Positions 8,463-17,113 of a DNA stretch of 64,000 nucleotides are shown one piece after another. Both the position numbers and the translations under genes were made by a program. Within the stretch, counting starts at the first letter, position 1. The number at the start of each line of letters is the position of its first letter. This stretch comes from Vibrio diabolicus (GTDB taxonomy: Bacteria; Pseudomonadota; Gammaproteobacteria; Enterobacterales; Vibrionaceae). The DNA is taken from contig CCKK01000003.1 in NCBI GenBank assembly GCA_001048675.1, forward strand, positions 682,001 to 746,000, given 5' to 3'. Below the pieces are notes generated by a model, which was given only the letters and a program-made list of their open reading frames with translations, made no database searches and was not told the origin of the DNA.

Positions 8463-8493
8463 AAAAACCCGTGATCAATCACGGGTTTCGTAT
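8463..8493. terminator. Bidirectional intrinsic terminator
   Basis: A 10-bp stem AAACCCGTGA / TCACGGGTTT with loop TCAA has an A-run on one side and TATTTTT on the other. It separates the convergent gene at 7569 and nagB. Confidence 0.85.
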
Positions 8494-8526
8494 TTTTAGC
8501 GTGCATCTAGGCTGTCATCCTATGGA

Positions 8527-9327
8527 TTAAAAACCTTTGATGTTTTCCGCTTCTAGCTCCGAGAAGTACTTCACTGTCTTCACTTTCAGTTCTTGTTGAG
8601 CTGGCTCGTCACATACGATCACTGCTTTAGGGTGAAGTTGAAGTGCAGAAACCGTCCATAGGTGGTTTACACAACCTTCTACTGCTGCTTCAAGTGCTTG
8701 AGCTTTGTTATGACCTGTTACCAGAATCATCACTTCTTCTGCGTCTAGCAGTGTACCCACACCGATAGTCAGTGCGTATTTAGGCACTTGGTTGATATCG
8801 CCGTCAAAGAAGCGAGAGTTCGCAATGCGAGTGTCTTCAGTCAGTGTCTTGATGCGAGTACGAGAAGACAGAGATGACGCTGGCTCGTTGAACGCGATGT
8901 GACCGTCGTTACCCACGCCGCCCATGAACAGGTTGATCTTGCCGTAAGACTTAATTTTGTCTTCGTAACGCTTACATTCTGCGTCGTGATCGTCAGTGTT
9001 ACCGTTCAGTAGGTTGATGTTTTCTTCTTGGATATCAATGTGATTAAAGAAGTTGTTGTACATGAACGAGCGGTAAGACTCTGGGTGATCCGCAGGGATG
9101 CCAATGTACTCATCCATGTTGAAAGTCACGACGTTTTTGAAGCTCACTTCACCGGCTTGGTAAAGCTCGATTAAGGCTTTGTAGGTTGCTAGAGGAGTGC
9201 CACCAGTTGGTAGACCCAGAACGAATGGACGCTCAGCAGTAGGTTTAAAGTCGTTGATACGCTTAGCGATATGCGCAGCTGCCCACTTACCTACTTGTGC
9301 TGCTCGAGTTAACGGGATAAGTCTCAT
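8527..9327 (-). CDS. nagB: Glucosamine-6-phosphate deaminase
   Basis: NagB converts glucosamine-6-phosphate to fructose-6-phosphate and ammonia in the cytoplasm, the last committed step of N-acetylglucosamine and chitin catabolism. The 266-residue protein has the expected MRLIPL start, [17 protein letters not shown], the active-site FNMDEYIGI near residue 72 and [13 protein letters not shown] near residue 140. Length and sequence match the hexameric enterobacterial type. It is transcribed alone here; nagA is not in the window. With the chitinase at 22426 and the LPMO at 46434 it completes a chitin-use theme. An AT-rich near-palindrome upstream could be a NagC site. Confidence 0.97.
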   Translation of the reverse strand: MRLIPLTRAAQVGKWAAAHIAKRINDFKPTAERPFVLGLPTGGTPLATYKALIELYQAGEVSFKNVVTFNMDEYIGIPADHPESYRSFMYNNFFNHIDIQEENINLLNGNTDDHDAECKRYEDKIKSYGKINLFMGGVGNDGHIAFNEPASSLSSRTRIKTLTEDTRIANSRFFDGDINQVPKYALTIGVGTLLDAEEVMILVTGHNKAQALEAAVEGCVNHLWTVSALQLHPKAVIVCDEPAQQELKVKTVKYFSELEAENIKGF

Positions 9328-9368
9328 TTTGTGCCCCTAGTTATTGGAATTTACGATGTACCGAAACA

Positions 9369-9389
9369 TTAATTCGCATTATAAAATAA
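9369..9389. promoter_or_regulatory. Possible NagC-type operator upstream of nagB
   Basis: An AT-rich imperfect palindrome (outer arms TTAATT and AAATAA around a CG-containing centre) lies about 42 bases before the nagB start. NagC commonly represses nagB, and its sites are AT-rich palindromes of this size. The match is only approximate. The rest of the 374-base gap up to 9701 is AT-rich and shows no other clear signal. Confidence 0.25.
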
Positions 9390-9701
9390 GTAATGACGAA
9401 CTGCTATTGTTTTAGGTCAAAATTTTGCTTTTTCTTTAACCAGTGTTGATTTTATCGACAGTTTTTATATCTAAATTCTTTTATAAGCCGATTTTTTACA
9501 AAGAAATTGCATTATGAAACTGACGAATTGATAGATAAAATTTATGATCTAAATTAAGTTCTGTCTTCGCACTTAACCTTGTTTTTTAACAACCTACAGA
9601 GTGTGAAACCGCACACGAACTTCAAATATTATGGGATGGACATGGCACGACGCTCATTCCTTAACCATAATTGAAATGTGTAAACCAGTGAGGAATTCGG
9701 T

Positions 9702-9953
9702 ATGAAAAATGAGTTAGATCCGAGCAAAGTACTACAGGCTTACGAATGTGTGATGAACAACGGTACACCAACCGAATTTGGCAAAATGTATGAAGGTGTA
9801 GAAGCGTTTTCCGATTACGACGGGTACAACGTTTTCTTACGAGGGAATGGTGTTGAGCTAAAGGTTGGCTTCCACAATACCTATCAATTGGAGTACGACC
9901 AAGAGCACTTGAAAGAGAGCTTTTTGAAAAAGATCGCGATGCTTGCAAAGTAG
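9702..9953 (+). CDS. DUF3081-like small conserved protein
   Basis: This 83-residue acidic soluble protein begins MKNELDPSKVLQAYE and contains EGVEAFSDYDGYNVFLRGNGVEL and FHNTYQLEY. The pattern matches what I remember of the DUF3081 family, small gamma-proteobacterial proteins of unknown function. GAGGAA lies seven bases before the ATG, and codon use resembles that of the neighbours, so it is a real gene. No catalytic motif or membrane segment is visible. It sits alone between nagB and the convergent maoP gene. Confidence 0.7.
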   Translation: MKNELDPSKVLQAYECVMNNGTPTEFGKMYEGVEAFSDYDGYNVFLRGNGVELKVGFHNTYQLEYDQEHLKESFLKKIAMLAK

Positions 9954-9972
9954 ACTGGCAGCACTAAATACT

Positions 9973-10007
9973 AAAAAAGCCCTTGGGAGAACGCGCCCTT
10001 GGGCTTT
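9973..10007. terminator. Terminator hairpin between DUF3081 gene and maoP
   Basis: AAAGCCC / GGGCTTT forms the outer stem, with an inner GGG/CCC pairing. The A-run at 9973-9978 becomes a U-tract on the minus strand, so it works best for maoP transcripts. Confidence 0.65.
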
Positions 10008-10107
10008 AGGAGAAGAAATGAGCTTGTTTTGCTCGCTCAGTCAAACCAAACGAGCTTTCGCCTATTACCTACTGCTAGAAAAAGGCGAGCATTAGTTTAT
10101 TTGGTTA

Positions 10108-10461
10108 TTAATCGTCTTCGACCAAACTCTCTTCAATGTAATCTTCTGTCGCGTCAGGCTTATTACGACCATTTAGCGTGTGGAAGCGCTTGCGACCACG
10201 AGCAAGTTGGGTGTACTTTAGCCACGTACGCTCAAGTTTTGTTTTTGCTTTGCCTGGGTTTTCTAGCACCTTGATGAAGTGTTTCTCTTCGCTATTTTCA
10301 GGTGTTAATTCGCCTGACTCTAAGCCAAGCATAGTATCCCCATAAATTGTTAGGATTTCCTCTTCCGAGAGAGTAAAATCGCCAGACTTTGCAAAGCCGC
10401 GTGGGAATTTTACGTTGTCGTAAAAACGTTTTTTGCCATGACGGAATTCAGTGTCAGACAT
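10108..10461 (-). CDS. maoP: MaoP/YifE macrodomain organisation protein
   Basis: Starting at the ATG at 10461 (MSDTEFRHG) gives 117 residues, close to the roughly 112 of E. coli MaoP (YifE). The conserved parts are visible: FPRGFAKSGDFTLSEEE, an acidic middle ending in EEKHF, LERTWLKY and the basic KRFHTLNGR. In E. coli MaoP acts with the maoS site to organise the Ori macrodomain; whether it does so in Vibrio is not shown. A longer frame upstream to 10560 is out of the family alignment. It is divergent from hdfR, exactly as in E. coli, and this synteny strengthens both calls. Confidence 0.88.
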   Translation of the reverse strand: MSDTEFRHGKKRFYDNVKFPRGFAKSGDFTLSEEEILTIYGDTMLGLESGELTPENSEEKHFIKVLENPGKAKTKLERTWLKYTQLARGRKRFHTLNGRNKPDATEDYIEESLVEDD

Positions 10462-10609
10462 GTCAACAGCCTCTGTAACCGTTATTGATGAATGTAGTGA
10501 ACTACGGCGAAAATTAGGCGTAAAGCTAACAAAAGAAAAACAAAACTTTTTTGTCGTCATGATTTTAATTAGTTGTTAATCTGGTTTTATATTAACCAGG
10601 AGATGGTTT

Positions 10610-11503
10610 ATGGATGTAAAAGTCTTTCGAACATTTTTAGAGCTGGCAAGGGTTCGTCACTTCGGACGCGCCGCTGAGAATCTTTATATTACCCAAGCTG
10701 CAGTGAGCGCACGTATCAAACAATTGGAAAGTTACTTCGATACGCAATTGTTTATTCGTGATCGAAATAACATAAAGTTGACCTCTGCAGGTGAGCGCTT
10801 AATCAGTTATGCAGAGGTGATGGTCACCACATTGCAACAAGCGAAGCTAGAGTTATCGCTTGAAGATGGCAAAGCGCTGCAATTAACGTTAGGCGGTACG
10901 CCAAATATTTGGGACGCTTACTTGCAGAACTGTTTAAGTGTCGTCACGGATTCATTTGGTGGTTATGGTTTTATGGCAGAAGTGATGGGGCGGGAAATGC
11001 TCAGTCGCAGCTTGCTAGAGCGCACGTTAGATATGGCATTTGCGTTCGACCAAATCAAAGCTGATGAGCTTAACTGCAAAAAAGTGGCTGATGTTGTTCT
11101 CGTTCTGGTATCGACTGAGAAAGACTCTTTAGACACCGTTTTTGAAAACAAATACGTGTATGTGGATTGGGGAACGCGCTTCTCATCAGAACATTCTGAA
11201 CGTCACCCTAAGATCCCGGCTCCGTATCTGCGCACGTCAACGGCGCGCATTGCATTGGACTTTATTTTGGAGAAGGGCGGTGCCGCTTACTTACCCATCT
11301 CTCTGGTAGAGCCCTTTATCGCCAATGGGCAGCTTCACAAGGTGTCTGGCGTAGAAGATTGGTATCGCCCTATCTATTTGAGCTATCGTAAAGCTAGCTC
11401 GTCTGTAGACGCGATTAAGCAAGTGGAAGAAATTGTCAAAGAGATCGATCCACTGACGGCTTACAGTTTTCAGCAAATTGGTTCCGGCACTTCCGACGAA
11501 TAG
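10610..11503 (+). CDS. hdfR: LysR-family regulator HdfR
   Basis: This 297-residue LysR protein starts MDVKVFRTFLELARVRHFGRAAENLY, very close to the HdfR signature (TFLE.sRtRHFGRAAE.LY.TQ.AVS). The helix-turn-helix covers residues 18-37 and is followed by LFIRDRNNIKLTSAGERLI. HdfR represses the flagellar master operon in E. coli; Vibrio use a different flagellar master regulator, so the target here is uncertain. It is divergent from maoP, the arrangement found in enterobacteria, with about 150 bases between the starts. AGGAGA lies six bases before the ATG. Confidence 0.85.
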   Translation: MDVKVFRTFLELARVRHFGRAAENLYITQAAVSARIKQLESYFDTQLFIRDRNNIKLTSAGERLISYAEVMVTTLQQAKLELSLEDGKALQLTLGGTPNIWDAYLQNCLSVVTDSFGGYGFMAEVMGREMLSRSLLERTLDMAFAFDQIKADELNCKKVADVVLVLVSTEKDSLDTVFENKYVYVDWGTRFSSEHSERHPKIPAPYLRTSTARIALDFILEKGGAAYLPISLVEPFIANGQLHKVSGVEDWYRPIYLSYRKASSSVDAIKQVEEIVKEIDPLTAYSFQQIGSGTSDE

Positions 11504-11530
11504 CGTTGAGTGAAAAGTCAGAGAAAGTAA

Positions 11531-11566
11531 AAAGCCGCCTTGGAAAATCCAGGCGGCTTTCTTTTA
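11531..11566. terminator. Bidirectional intrinsic terminator
   Basis: A GC-rich stem AAAGCCGCCT / AGGCGGCTTT with a TTGGAAAATCC loop is followed by CTTTTA and preceded by an A-run. It lies between hdfR and the convergent pirin gene. Confidence 0.85.
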
Positions 11567-11583
11567 TCTCGATGAATCGATAG

Positions 11584-12279
11584 TTATGGCAAGTCAAATA
11601 GCAGGGCGGTTGTGCTCTCGTTTGATGTATTGCGTAAAACAGCCTTACTTTGCTGTTCGATCTTTGCGCCGTCGCCCGCCGTCAAGGTGGTATTGTCGAT
11701 GCTAAGGCTCCCCGTTACTTGGTGAACGAATAAGTTTCTACCCGATTCTATCTCAAAGTTAAGTTCGCTATTTGGTTCAAGAATTAACTGATGTAATGTG
11801 GCATCTTGCTTAATAAGTAGCGTACCGTTTTCTCCTGTTGGAGTCGCGATAGTTGTTAATCCAGGCGTGCGACCAAAATCTTTTTGCTGATAACCTGGTT
11901 TGGTTCCAAATGTATTTGGCTGAATCCAAATTTGTAGAAAGCGCAGCGTGTCGCGGTTCGACGCATTGTACTCACTGTGGTAAATCCCTTTCCCTGCCGA
12001 CATGAGTTGGAATTCCCCGGCGGGTAATGTTTTCACGTTACCTTCGCTGTCTTTGTGCGCGATAACACCTTCCAGCACATAGCTGATGATCTCCATATCA
12101 CGATGGCCATGTGTATCAAAACCTGCGCCAGGTTGGACTACATCGTCATTGATGACTCTCAGCTCAGAAAAGCCCATATGTTGTGGATCGTAATAGCTAC
12201 CGAAAGAAAACGTATGTTTGCTATCAAGCCAGCCAAAGTTTGCTCGACCTCGGTCTGCTGCATGTCTTACCGTAATCAT
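11584..12279 (-). CDS. Pirin family protein (YhhW-like bicupin)
   Basis: This 231-residue bicupin has the pirin N-terminal core: FSFGSYYDPQHMGFSELRVINDD, then GFDTHGHRDMEIISYVLEG, which supplies the metal-binding His and Glu ligands, and GIYHSEYN. The family includes YhhW, which has quercetin 2,3-dioxygenase activity in vitro, and iron-binding pirins; the physiological role is open. It lies nine bases downstream of the DoxX gene in the same orientation, so the two form an operon. Pirin and DoxX pairs are common in proteobacteria, which suggests a shared redox or stress role. Confidence 0.9.
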   Translation of the reverse strand: MITVRHAADRGRANFGWLDSKHTFSFGSYYDPQHMGFSELRVINDDVVQPGAGFDTHGHRDMEIISYVLEGVIAHKDSEGNVKTLPAGEFQLMSAGKGIYHSEYNASNRDTLRFLQIWIQPNTFGTKPGYQQKDFGRTPGLTTIATPTGENGTLLIKQDATLHQLILEPNSELNFEIESGRNLFVHQVTGSLSIDNTTLTAGDGAKIEQQSKAVLRNTSNESTTALLFDLP

Positions 12280-12288
12280 AGAGCCTCC

Positions 12289-12732
12289 TTAAGAGAGCTT
12301 TTTGTTTAAGAAGTTATCTAATGCTGCTTTACCTGCGCCAGAAAACGCCAGTGAAACACTTGCTGCCAGTAAAGCTAAACCAAACTCGTAACCGTTGTTT
12401 GCCATGAACAAACCGTTTTCAAAGTGGACAGAGAATATCGCTACCACCATCGTGAACGCTAAAGCAACGGCTGCTGGGCGAGTTAGTAGGCCAAGCAAGA
12501 TGAACAAGCCGCCAAAGAACTCTGCGCTGCCAGCAAGGAATGCCATTAGCACGCCAGGACCTAAACCGATGGATGCCATCCACTGACCTGTACCTTCTAA
12601 CCCATAGCCACCAAACCAACCAAACAGTTTTTGTGCGCCGTGCGCCATAAAGATAATGCCGATTGGAATGCGAAGTGATAGTGCGCTGTAACCTGCGTTT
12701 GAAGTGGTGATTTTCTGTAATAGTGCTTTCAT
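12289..12732 (-). CDS. DoxX family membrane protein
   Basis: This 147-residue protein has four predicted transmembrane segments and the DoxX signature RIPIGIIFMAHGAQKLFGWFGG near residues 20-42, followed by MAFLAGSAEFFGGLFILLGLLTRPAA. DoxX proteins (YphA/YqjF type) are inner-membrane components linked to quinone and thiol redox stress. It is the first gene of the DoxX-pirin operon, with AGAGGAC upstream. The 329-base gap from 12733 to 13061 holds only the terminator of the next gene and AT-rich DNA. Confidence 0.9.
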   Translation of the reverse strand: MKALLQKITTSNAGYSALSLRIPIGIIFMAHGAQKLFGWFGGYGLEGTGQWMASIGLGPGVLMAFLAGSAEFFGGLFILLGLLTRPAAVALAFTMVVAIFSVHFENGLFMANNGYEFGLALLAASVSLAFSGAGKAALDNFLNKKLS

Positions 12733-12982
12733 GATTCTGTCCTCTGACTCTTTTCAATGAGTGGGAAGCGTGTGCTCCCGTGCTGTTGAGAACAGTTTAG
12801 GTGGCGGTGAGAATAAAAATAACGGGAGTATTTTGATAAACTCGTTCTAAAAAATTGAATAATGGATTTTTGTTATTTTTAATCAGTTGCTTGAGTGTTT
12901 TTTATGAGTTTCTTTATGCCAGTTTTGTCGTGTTTTAAATCAGGTTCCATCATTATTTTCGATAAACATTTTTGCTGTTAAA

Positions 12983-13012
12983 CAAAAAAAAAGAAGCACA
13001 GGTTGCTGTGCT
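12983..13012 (-). terminator. Intrinsic terminator of the small hypothetical gene
   Basis: The stem AGCACAG / CTGTGCT with loop GTTG is followed on the minus strand by a long T-run (A-run at 12983-12992 on the plus strand). Confidence 0.85.
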
Positions 13013-13061
13013 CTATTGCTTTCGCTATTAACAAGGGAGAAAGGTGTGTTAAAGAAAACCG

Positions 13062-13265
13062 TCAGAGGTTCATTAAGCTCTCTAGTGACTCCTCTACATT
13101 GTTGTAGTGATAGGTTCGAATATTACGCCCATCCGTGGCATTAATTTGAATTTCTGAGATCTCGTTATCTGAGTCTCGTTCGATAATTCCAATTGAATGA
13201 TCTACGGATTTACTGGTAATAACCTTTTGGTTTCTTAGTACAATTACGCAAGTGTGTAAGTCCAT
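13062..13265 (-). CDS. Small hypothetical protein
   Basis: From the ATG at 13265 (MDLHTCVIVLRNQKVITSK) the product is 67 residues. A longer frame reaching 13337 is unlikely because the basic N-terminal extension does not resemble coding sequence and the AAAGGGA motif sits in front of the inner ATG. The protein looks like one small alpha/beta domain with an acidic C-terminus (NNVEESLESLMNL), with no membrane segment or recognised motif. I do not recognise a family. The strong terminator just downstream supports it being expressed. Confidence 0.5.
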   Translation of the reverse strand: MDLHTCVIVLRNQKVITSKSVDHSIGIIERDSDNEISEIQINATDGRNIRTYHYNNVEESLESLMNL

Positions 13266-13459
13266 GCCAATTCCCTTTAGCCGACGTTGTTGTGATGTTC
13301 TGAATCTAACTTTAGTGTACAAAAGCGCTAATGCCAATAAATCTCAATATTGAGTTCCGAAAATGGCTAATTGTAGACGCTTAAGCAAGCTACAATAACA
13401 TTATATTGAACGATGCCTATGAACAATAAATGACAAAAGGCATGAGCAAGGAAAGCACT

Positions 13460-14827
13460 ATGTTTATTCACCCCCATACCTCACTGACTTTCGAGCAGTG
13501 TCATAAGGCGCGAGTCGCGCGAGACAGCCGCTTTGATGGGCGATTTTATGTGGCTGTGAAAACAACGGGGATCTTTTGTCGCCCAATTTGTCCGGCTAAT
13601 TTACCTAAAGAAGAAAACGTAGAGTACTTCACCGATAAAGCGCAAGCTCTCCAAGCGGGGTACCGTCCATGTTTGCGTTGTCGACCTGATAGCGCGCCGG
13701 GTTCTTGGGCATGGAAAGGCGTAGAAACGACCTTTCAACGAGCGATTTCGTTAATTGATCGAGGGGAGTTGCATCATCACTCGTTGTCTGAGCTAGCAGA
13801 GCGTGTTGGGATTTCGGATCGCTACTTACGTATGTTGTTTGAGCAGTATCTAGGCATGTCACCCAAGCAGTATGCGCAATATCAACAATTAATGTTCGCC
13901 AAACAGTTACTTCATTCCAGTTCTATATCGGTCACCGAAGTGGGGTTTGCGTCTGGTTTTAACAGTACACGCCGCTTTAACGATGCTTTCCAAAAGTTTC
14001 TCAAACTGACGCCTTCTCAAGTCCGCCGCAAAGAGTTTGACGGTATGGGTAGCAATCGAATTGCCTTGCCTTATCGAGGTGAATTGAATTGGCAGCACAT
14101 GCTGAACTTCTACCGTTTACGAGCGATTGAGGGGGTTGAGCTGGTGAGTGATGAGAGTTATCAGCGCAACGTTTGTCTGGATACCAGTAAAGCATGGTTT
14201 AAAGCGACCAAAGGTGAAGGGTACCTAGAGCTAGCGTTTGAAATTGAAGATGTAACGAAGCTGCAAAACTTGGTGTCTGACATTCGTCGTATGTTCGATC
14301 TCGACGCCGATATTTGTACTGTCGAGCAGCATTTGGATTATGTCGCACCAGGGCTTGTGTCGAGTAAAGGTATTCGGATTCCTGGTGTATGGAATGCATG
14401 GGAGGCTGGAGTTCGAGCGATTTTAGGCCAACAAGTGTCGGTTAAAGCGGCTATTGGTCAACTTAACTTATTGGTGACCACACTTAGTGGAGAGTCAGAA
14501 AAACGCTTTTTCCCGACACCAGATGCGATAGCGAATACCGACGTGAGCTTTTTGCGCATGCCGCAAAGCCGTAAAGAGACGCTAGTGCGCTTCGCCCAGT
14601 TCATGCAGGACAACTCAGAAGCCGACCCCCAGCAGTGGCTAGTCTTGAAAGGCATTGGACCTTGGACAGTCAGTTATGCTCAACTGCGAGGGCAATCTCA
14701 ACCCGATTGCTTTTTAGATAAAGACTTAGTGGTGAAAAAGGCGATGCAGCGTTACCCATCACTGAATACGCATACTGCGGCCCCTTGGGGAAGCTACGCA
14801 ACGTTTCACTTATGGAATCAATCATGA
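13460..14827 (+). CDS. alkA: Ada-type regulator fused to AlkA 3-methyladenine DNA glycosylase
   Basis: This 455-residue fusion has three parts. Residues 1-80 are the Ada zinc domain with cysteines 40, 44, 71 and 74 (FCRPICPA, CLRC), which in Ada accepts methyl groups from phosphotriesters. Residues 90-195 are an AraC-type helix-turn-helix. Residues 205-455 are AlkA: an N-terminal beta domain, the AGVRAILGQQVSV helix and the HhH-GPD core LKGIGPWTVSYAQLRG, with the catalytic Asp in FLDKDLVVKK. It excises alkylated bases and probably activates its own operon. ATG 13460 has AAGGA six bases upstream; earlier in-frame ATGs lack a good site. Its stop overlaps ogt by four bases. Confidence 0.92.
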   Translation: MFIHPHTSLTFEQCHKARVARDSRFDGRFYVAVKTTGIFCRPICPANLPKEENVEYFTDKAQALQAGYRPCLRCRPDSAPGSWAWKGVETTFQRAISLIDRGELHHHSLSELAERVGISDRYLRMLFEQYLGMSPKQYAQYQQLMFAKQLLHSSSISVTEVGFASGFNSTRRFNDAFQKFLKLTPSQVRRKEFDGMGSNRIALPYRGELNWQHMLNFYRLRAIEGVELVSDESYQRNVCLDTSKAWFKATKGEGYLELAFEIEDVTKLQNLVSDIRRMFDLDADICTVEQHLDYVAPGLVSSKGIRIPGVWNAWEAGVRAILGQQVSVKAAIGQLNLLVTTLSGESEKRFFPTPDAIANTDVSFLRMPQSRKETLVRFAQFMQDNSEADPQQWLVLKGIGPWTVSYAQLRGQSQPDCFLDKDLVVKKAMQRYPSLNTHTAAPWGSYATFHLWNQS

Positions 14828-15306
14828 AAACATTTTATACCGAAATGCCGAGCCTATTAGGAACGGTGACCATCCAATCTAACGCTGAGGGCTTGCTTGG
14901 CATTTGGTTTGAAACATGCACCACTAAGCCGAGTGAACTGGGAGCGCGAGACGATCAACACCCAGTTTTGCGCCAAGCTGTTACCCAGTTGAATGAATAT
15001 TTTTCTGGCCTACGTAATGAATTTGAGCTGCCTTTGGCGGCTACAGGCACGGATTTTCAAAATCAAGTCTGGCAGGCACTAACGACCATTCCATACGGCG
15101 AAACGTGGAGCTATCAAGATCTCGCCAACGCGATTGGCAACCCTAAAGCTGTGCGCGCTGTTGGGTTGGCAAACGGAAAAAATCCTATTTCTATCGTGGT
15201 GCCTTGTCATCGCGTTATTGGCAAAAGCGGTAAATTGACAGGGTATGCTGGTGGAGTAGAGCGCAAGCAACGTTTACTTGCGTTGGAGCAAGGTACACCG
15301 CTTTAA
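14824..15306 (+). CDS. ogt: Methylated-DNA--protein-cysteine methyltransferase
   Basis: This 160-residue suicide enzyme moves methyl groups from O6-methylguanine to its active-site cysteine, C128 in IVVPCHRVIG. The RAVGLANGKNP helix-turn-helix (near residue 112) and YAGG....R..LL tail are present. Size fits Ogt, without the Ada regulatory domain. The ATG overlaps the alkA stop (ATGA), so the two repair enzymes are translationally coupled. Together they give base excision and direct reversal of alkylation damage from one mRNA, probably induced through the methylated Ada domain of the first gene. Confidence 0.95.
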   Translation: MKTFYTEMPSLLGTVTIQSNAEGLLGIWFETCTTKPSELGARDDQHPVLRQAVTQLNEYFSGLRNEFELPLAATGTDFQNQVWQALTTIPYGETWSYQDLANAIGNPKAVRAVGLANGKNPISIVVPCHRVIGKSGKLTGYAGGVERKQRLLALEQGTPL

Positions 15307-15406
15307 GTGAGGCGATTCTCATATTGTGATTAAGCGTGCTGCACAGGGGAAATGATAGTGTAGAGTTTCATATTCGTTATACGAATAGAAAAAGGATAAT
15401 AAGGAC

Positions 15407-16225
15407 ATGCCTTTCAAAACGGATTTTGATGCATTCATGAGTGAGTGTTGGCAGCATCACGAAACACAGCCCGAACAAACTTATGCTCAATTGGAAACGG
15501 CTCTGAGTGAGGTGGAAAACGTTAACCACATCGAGCGAATATTTGCATTGATGCTGCACACCGCGATTGGGCACCTGCAGCGTCCAGAACCGTTTCTTGC
15601 GTGTTTAGAGCGCTTTGATGAACGCAAGGTTGCCGAGAGTTCGGCATTGCAACGCAATATTGCCGTTGCGCGCTACTTCGTAGATGGCACTGACAATATG
15701 GAATTATTGGAAGAGCAAGACCAACGACGAGTTTACGCTTTGATTTCGAATGAACTGTCTGCGCTTGCTCAGCTTGAACTGGCGAGCCAATGGCTGGAGA
15801 AAGCCGCGCTAGGTATGACACCACAAGATGCTGAAGGGCCGCTAGCGCGCTCTATCGCAATCACAGCAAACAACTTGGCGTGCCAGTATGAAGCGCTGGC
15901 TGAGCGCACGGATGTGGAAAAATCGAGGATGCTAGAAGCGGCCAAGCTCGCGTTGGATTACTGGAAAGTGGCGGGTGGTTGGATGCAAGAAGAACGTGCA
16001 GAGTATCGCTTAGCGATGAGTTTACTCAAAGCGGGTGAAGCCGGACAAGCCAAGCAGCATGCCGAGCGCTGCGAAGCCATTTGTCAGCAAAATGGTGGTG
16101 ACGCGTTTGAGCTGTTCCATGCGCATGATTTGCTGATGCAAGTACACTTCCATCTTAGCCAGAAATATAAAGCTCAAGTGGATGTGGGGATGCAGCAATA
16201 CTGCACAACGAGTTCGTTGACATGA
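15407..16225 (+). CDS. Hypothetical alpha-helical protein, TPR-like
   Basis: This 272-residue soluble protein is almost entirely helical. Repeated helix pairs such as SALAQLELASQWLEKAALG, NNLACQYEALAERTDVEKSRMLEAAKLALDYWK and YRLAMSLLKAGEAGQAKQHAERCEAI resemble tetratricopeptide repeats from about residue 110 onward. No catalytic motif, signal peptide or membrane helix is visible. AAGGATAATAAGGAC precedes the ATG. TPR proteins act as protein-interaction scaffolds, but I cannot name a partner. It stands alone and ends at a strong terminator. Confidence 0.65.
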   Translation: MPFKTDFDAFMSECWQHHETQPEQTYAQLETALSEVENVNHIERIFALMLHTAIGHLQRPEPFLACLERFDERKVAESSALQRNIAVARYFVDGTDNMELLEEQDQRRVYALISNELSALAQLELASQWLEKAALGMTPQDAEGPLARSIAITANNLACQYEALAERTDVEKSRMLEAAKLALDYWKVAGGWMQEERAEYRLAMSLLKAGEAGQAKQHAERCEAICQQNGGDAFELFHAHDLLMQVHFHLSQKYKAQVDVGMQQYCTTSSLT

Positions 16226-16239
16226 TCTCAACGTTGAAT

Positions 16240-16276
16240 AAAAAAGCCCCGAGCGAATGGCTCGGGGCTCATATTT
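16240..16276. terminator. Bidirectional intrinsic terminator
   Basis: A 10-bp stem AGCCCCGAGC / GCTCGGGGCT with loop GAATG has an A-run upstream and ATATTTTG downstream. It lies between the convergent TPR-like gene and the YitT gene. Confidence 0.88.
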
Positions 16277-16304
16277 TGTAAGTTCACTCATTACACGATG
16301 TTGA

Positions 16305-16913
16305 TTATGCTATTTGCGCTTTTGCCTGGTATCGTCCTGGTTTATGGTTCATCGCCAAAATCAAGTTTGTCGCCACGGCACCTAGGACGGATAGAGCGAT
16401 AAGGTGCACATCCACAATGAACAGCGACATCACTACGATGGCACAATCGAGCGCCATCTGAACTTTACCAGCTCGAATCCCAAAACGTTCCTGAAGGTAC
16501 AACGCTAGAATGTTAAAACCGCCTAAACTCATCTTGTGACGGAAAATCACCAACATACCTATTCCAATTAACCCACCACCTAGAAGTGCTGCATAGAAAG
16601 GTTCGATTCGTGAAATTTCAATCACATGGTGCAGATGATCGACCGCAAAAGAAACAATCGAGACCGCAATGAAAGTATTAATGGTGAAGCGCCATCCCAT
16701 GCGCATTACAGACAAAATATAAAAAGGGAGGTTGAGAGCGAAAAATATCTGACCAAAGCTGAAGTCACTCACTTTGGTAAGGAAGATCGCCAAACCAGCC
16801 GTACCGCCGGTGAGCAATCCTACTTTGCTGAAAAATATTACCCCAAGCGACACTAACGCACTGCCGAGCGTCAGAGCCAAGAGGTTCTCTCTTAGGCTAT
16901 GATCTTTATCCAT
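16305..16913 (-). CDS. YitT family membrane protein
   Basis: From ATG 16913 (MDKDHSLRENLLAL, with AAGGAA upstream) the product is 202 residues with about five transmembrane helices. The motifs GLLTGGTAGLAIFL and ALLGGGLIGIGMLVIFRHKMSLGGFNILALYLQ are those of the YitT/DUF161 family. The extra C-terminal DUF2179 domain of many Firmicutes members is absent, as usual in proteobacteria. Function is not established; an inner-membrane transporter role is plausible. A longer frame to 16991 lacks a ribosome-binding site and breaks the family start. Confidence 0.85.
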   Translation of the reverse strand: MDKDHSLRENLLALTLGSALVSLGVIFFSKVGLLTGGTAGLAIFLTKVSDFSFGQIFFALNLPFYILSVMRMGWRFTINTFIAVSIVSFAVDHLHHVIEISRIEPFYAALLGGGLIGIGMLVIFRHKMSLGGFNILALYLQERFGIRAGKVQMALDCAIVVMSLFIVDVHLIALSVLGAVATNLILAMNHKPGRYQAKAQIA

Positions 16914-17113
16914 AAAATTTTTCCTTGGTTTAAAAACCGCGCCGGAGACAACACGTCCATCCAACGCGATAAACAGTTGCCAAAATAGCAACTAACAAAT
17001 CGGCCAATAAAATGTCGCGAAAAGTGATGAATGTCGAGTTTTTGGACAAGATTGTGATGATGCTAGCCTGTTTAACATAATGTACACAGGTAGAAAAACA
17101 ACAAGGAAAAGTT

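Noticed and set aside
9631..9705. 24-codon frame overlapping the start of the DUF3081 gene by ATGA
   Set aside because: No ribosome-binding site and no sign of a leader-peptide function; the overlap is probably chance.
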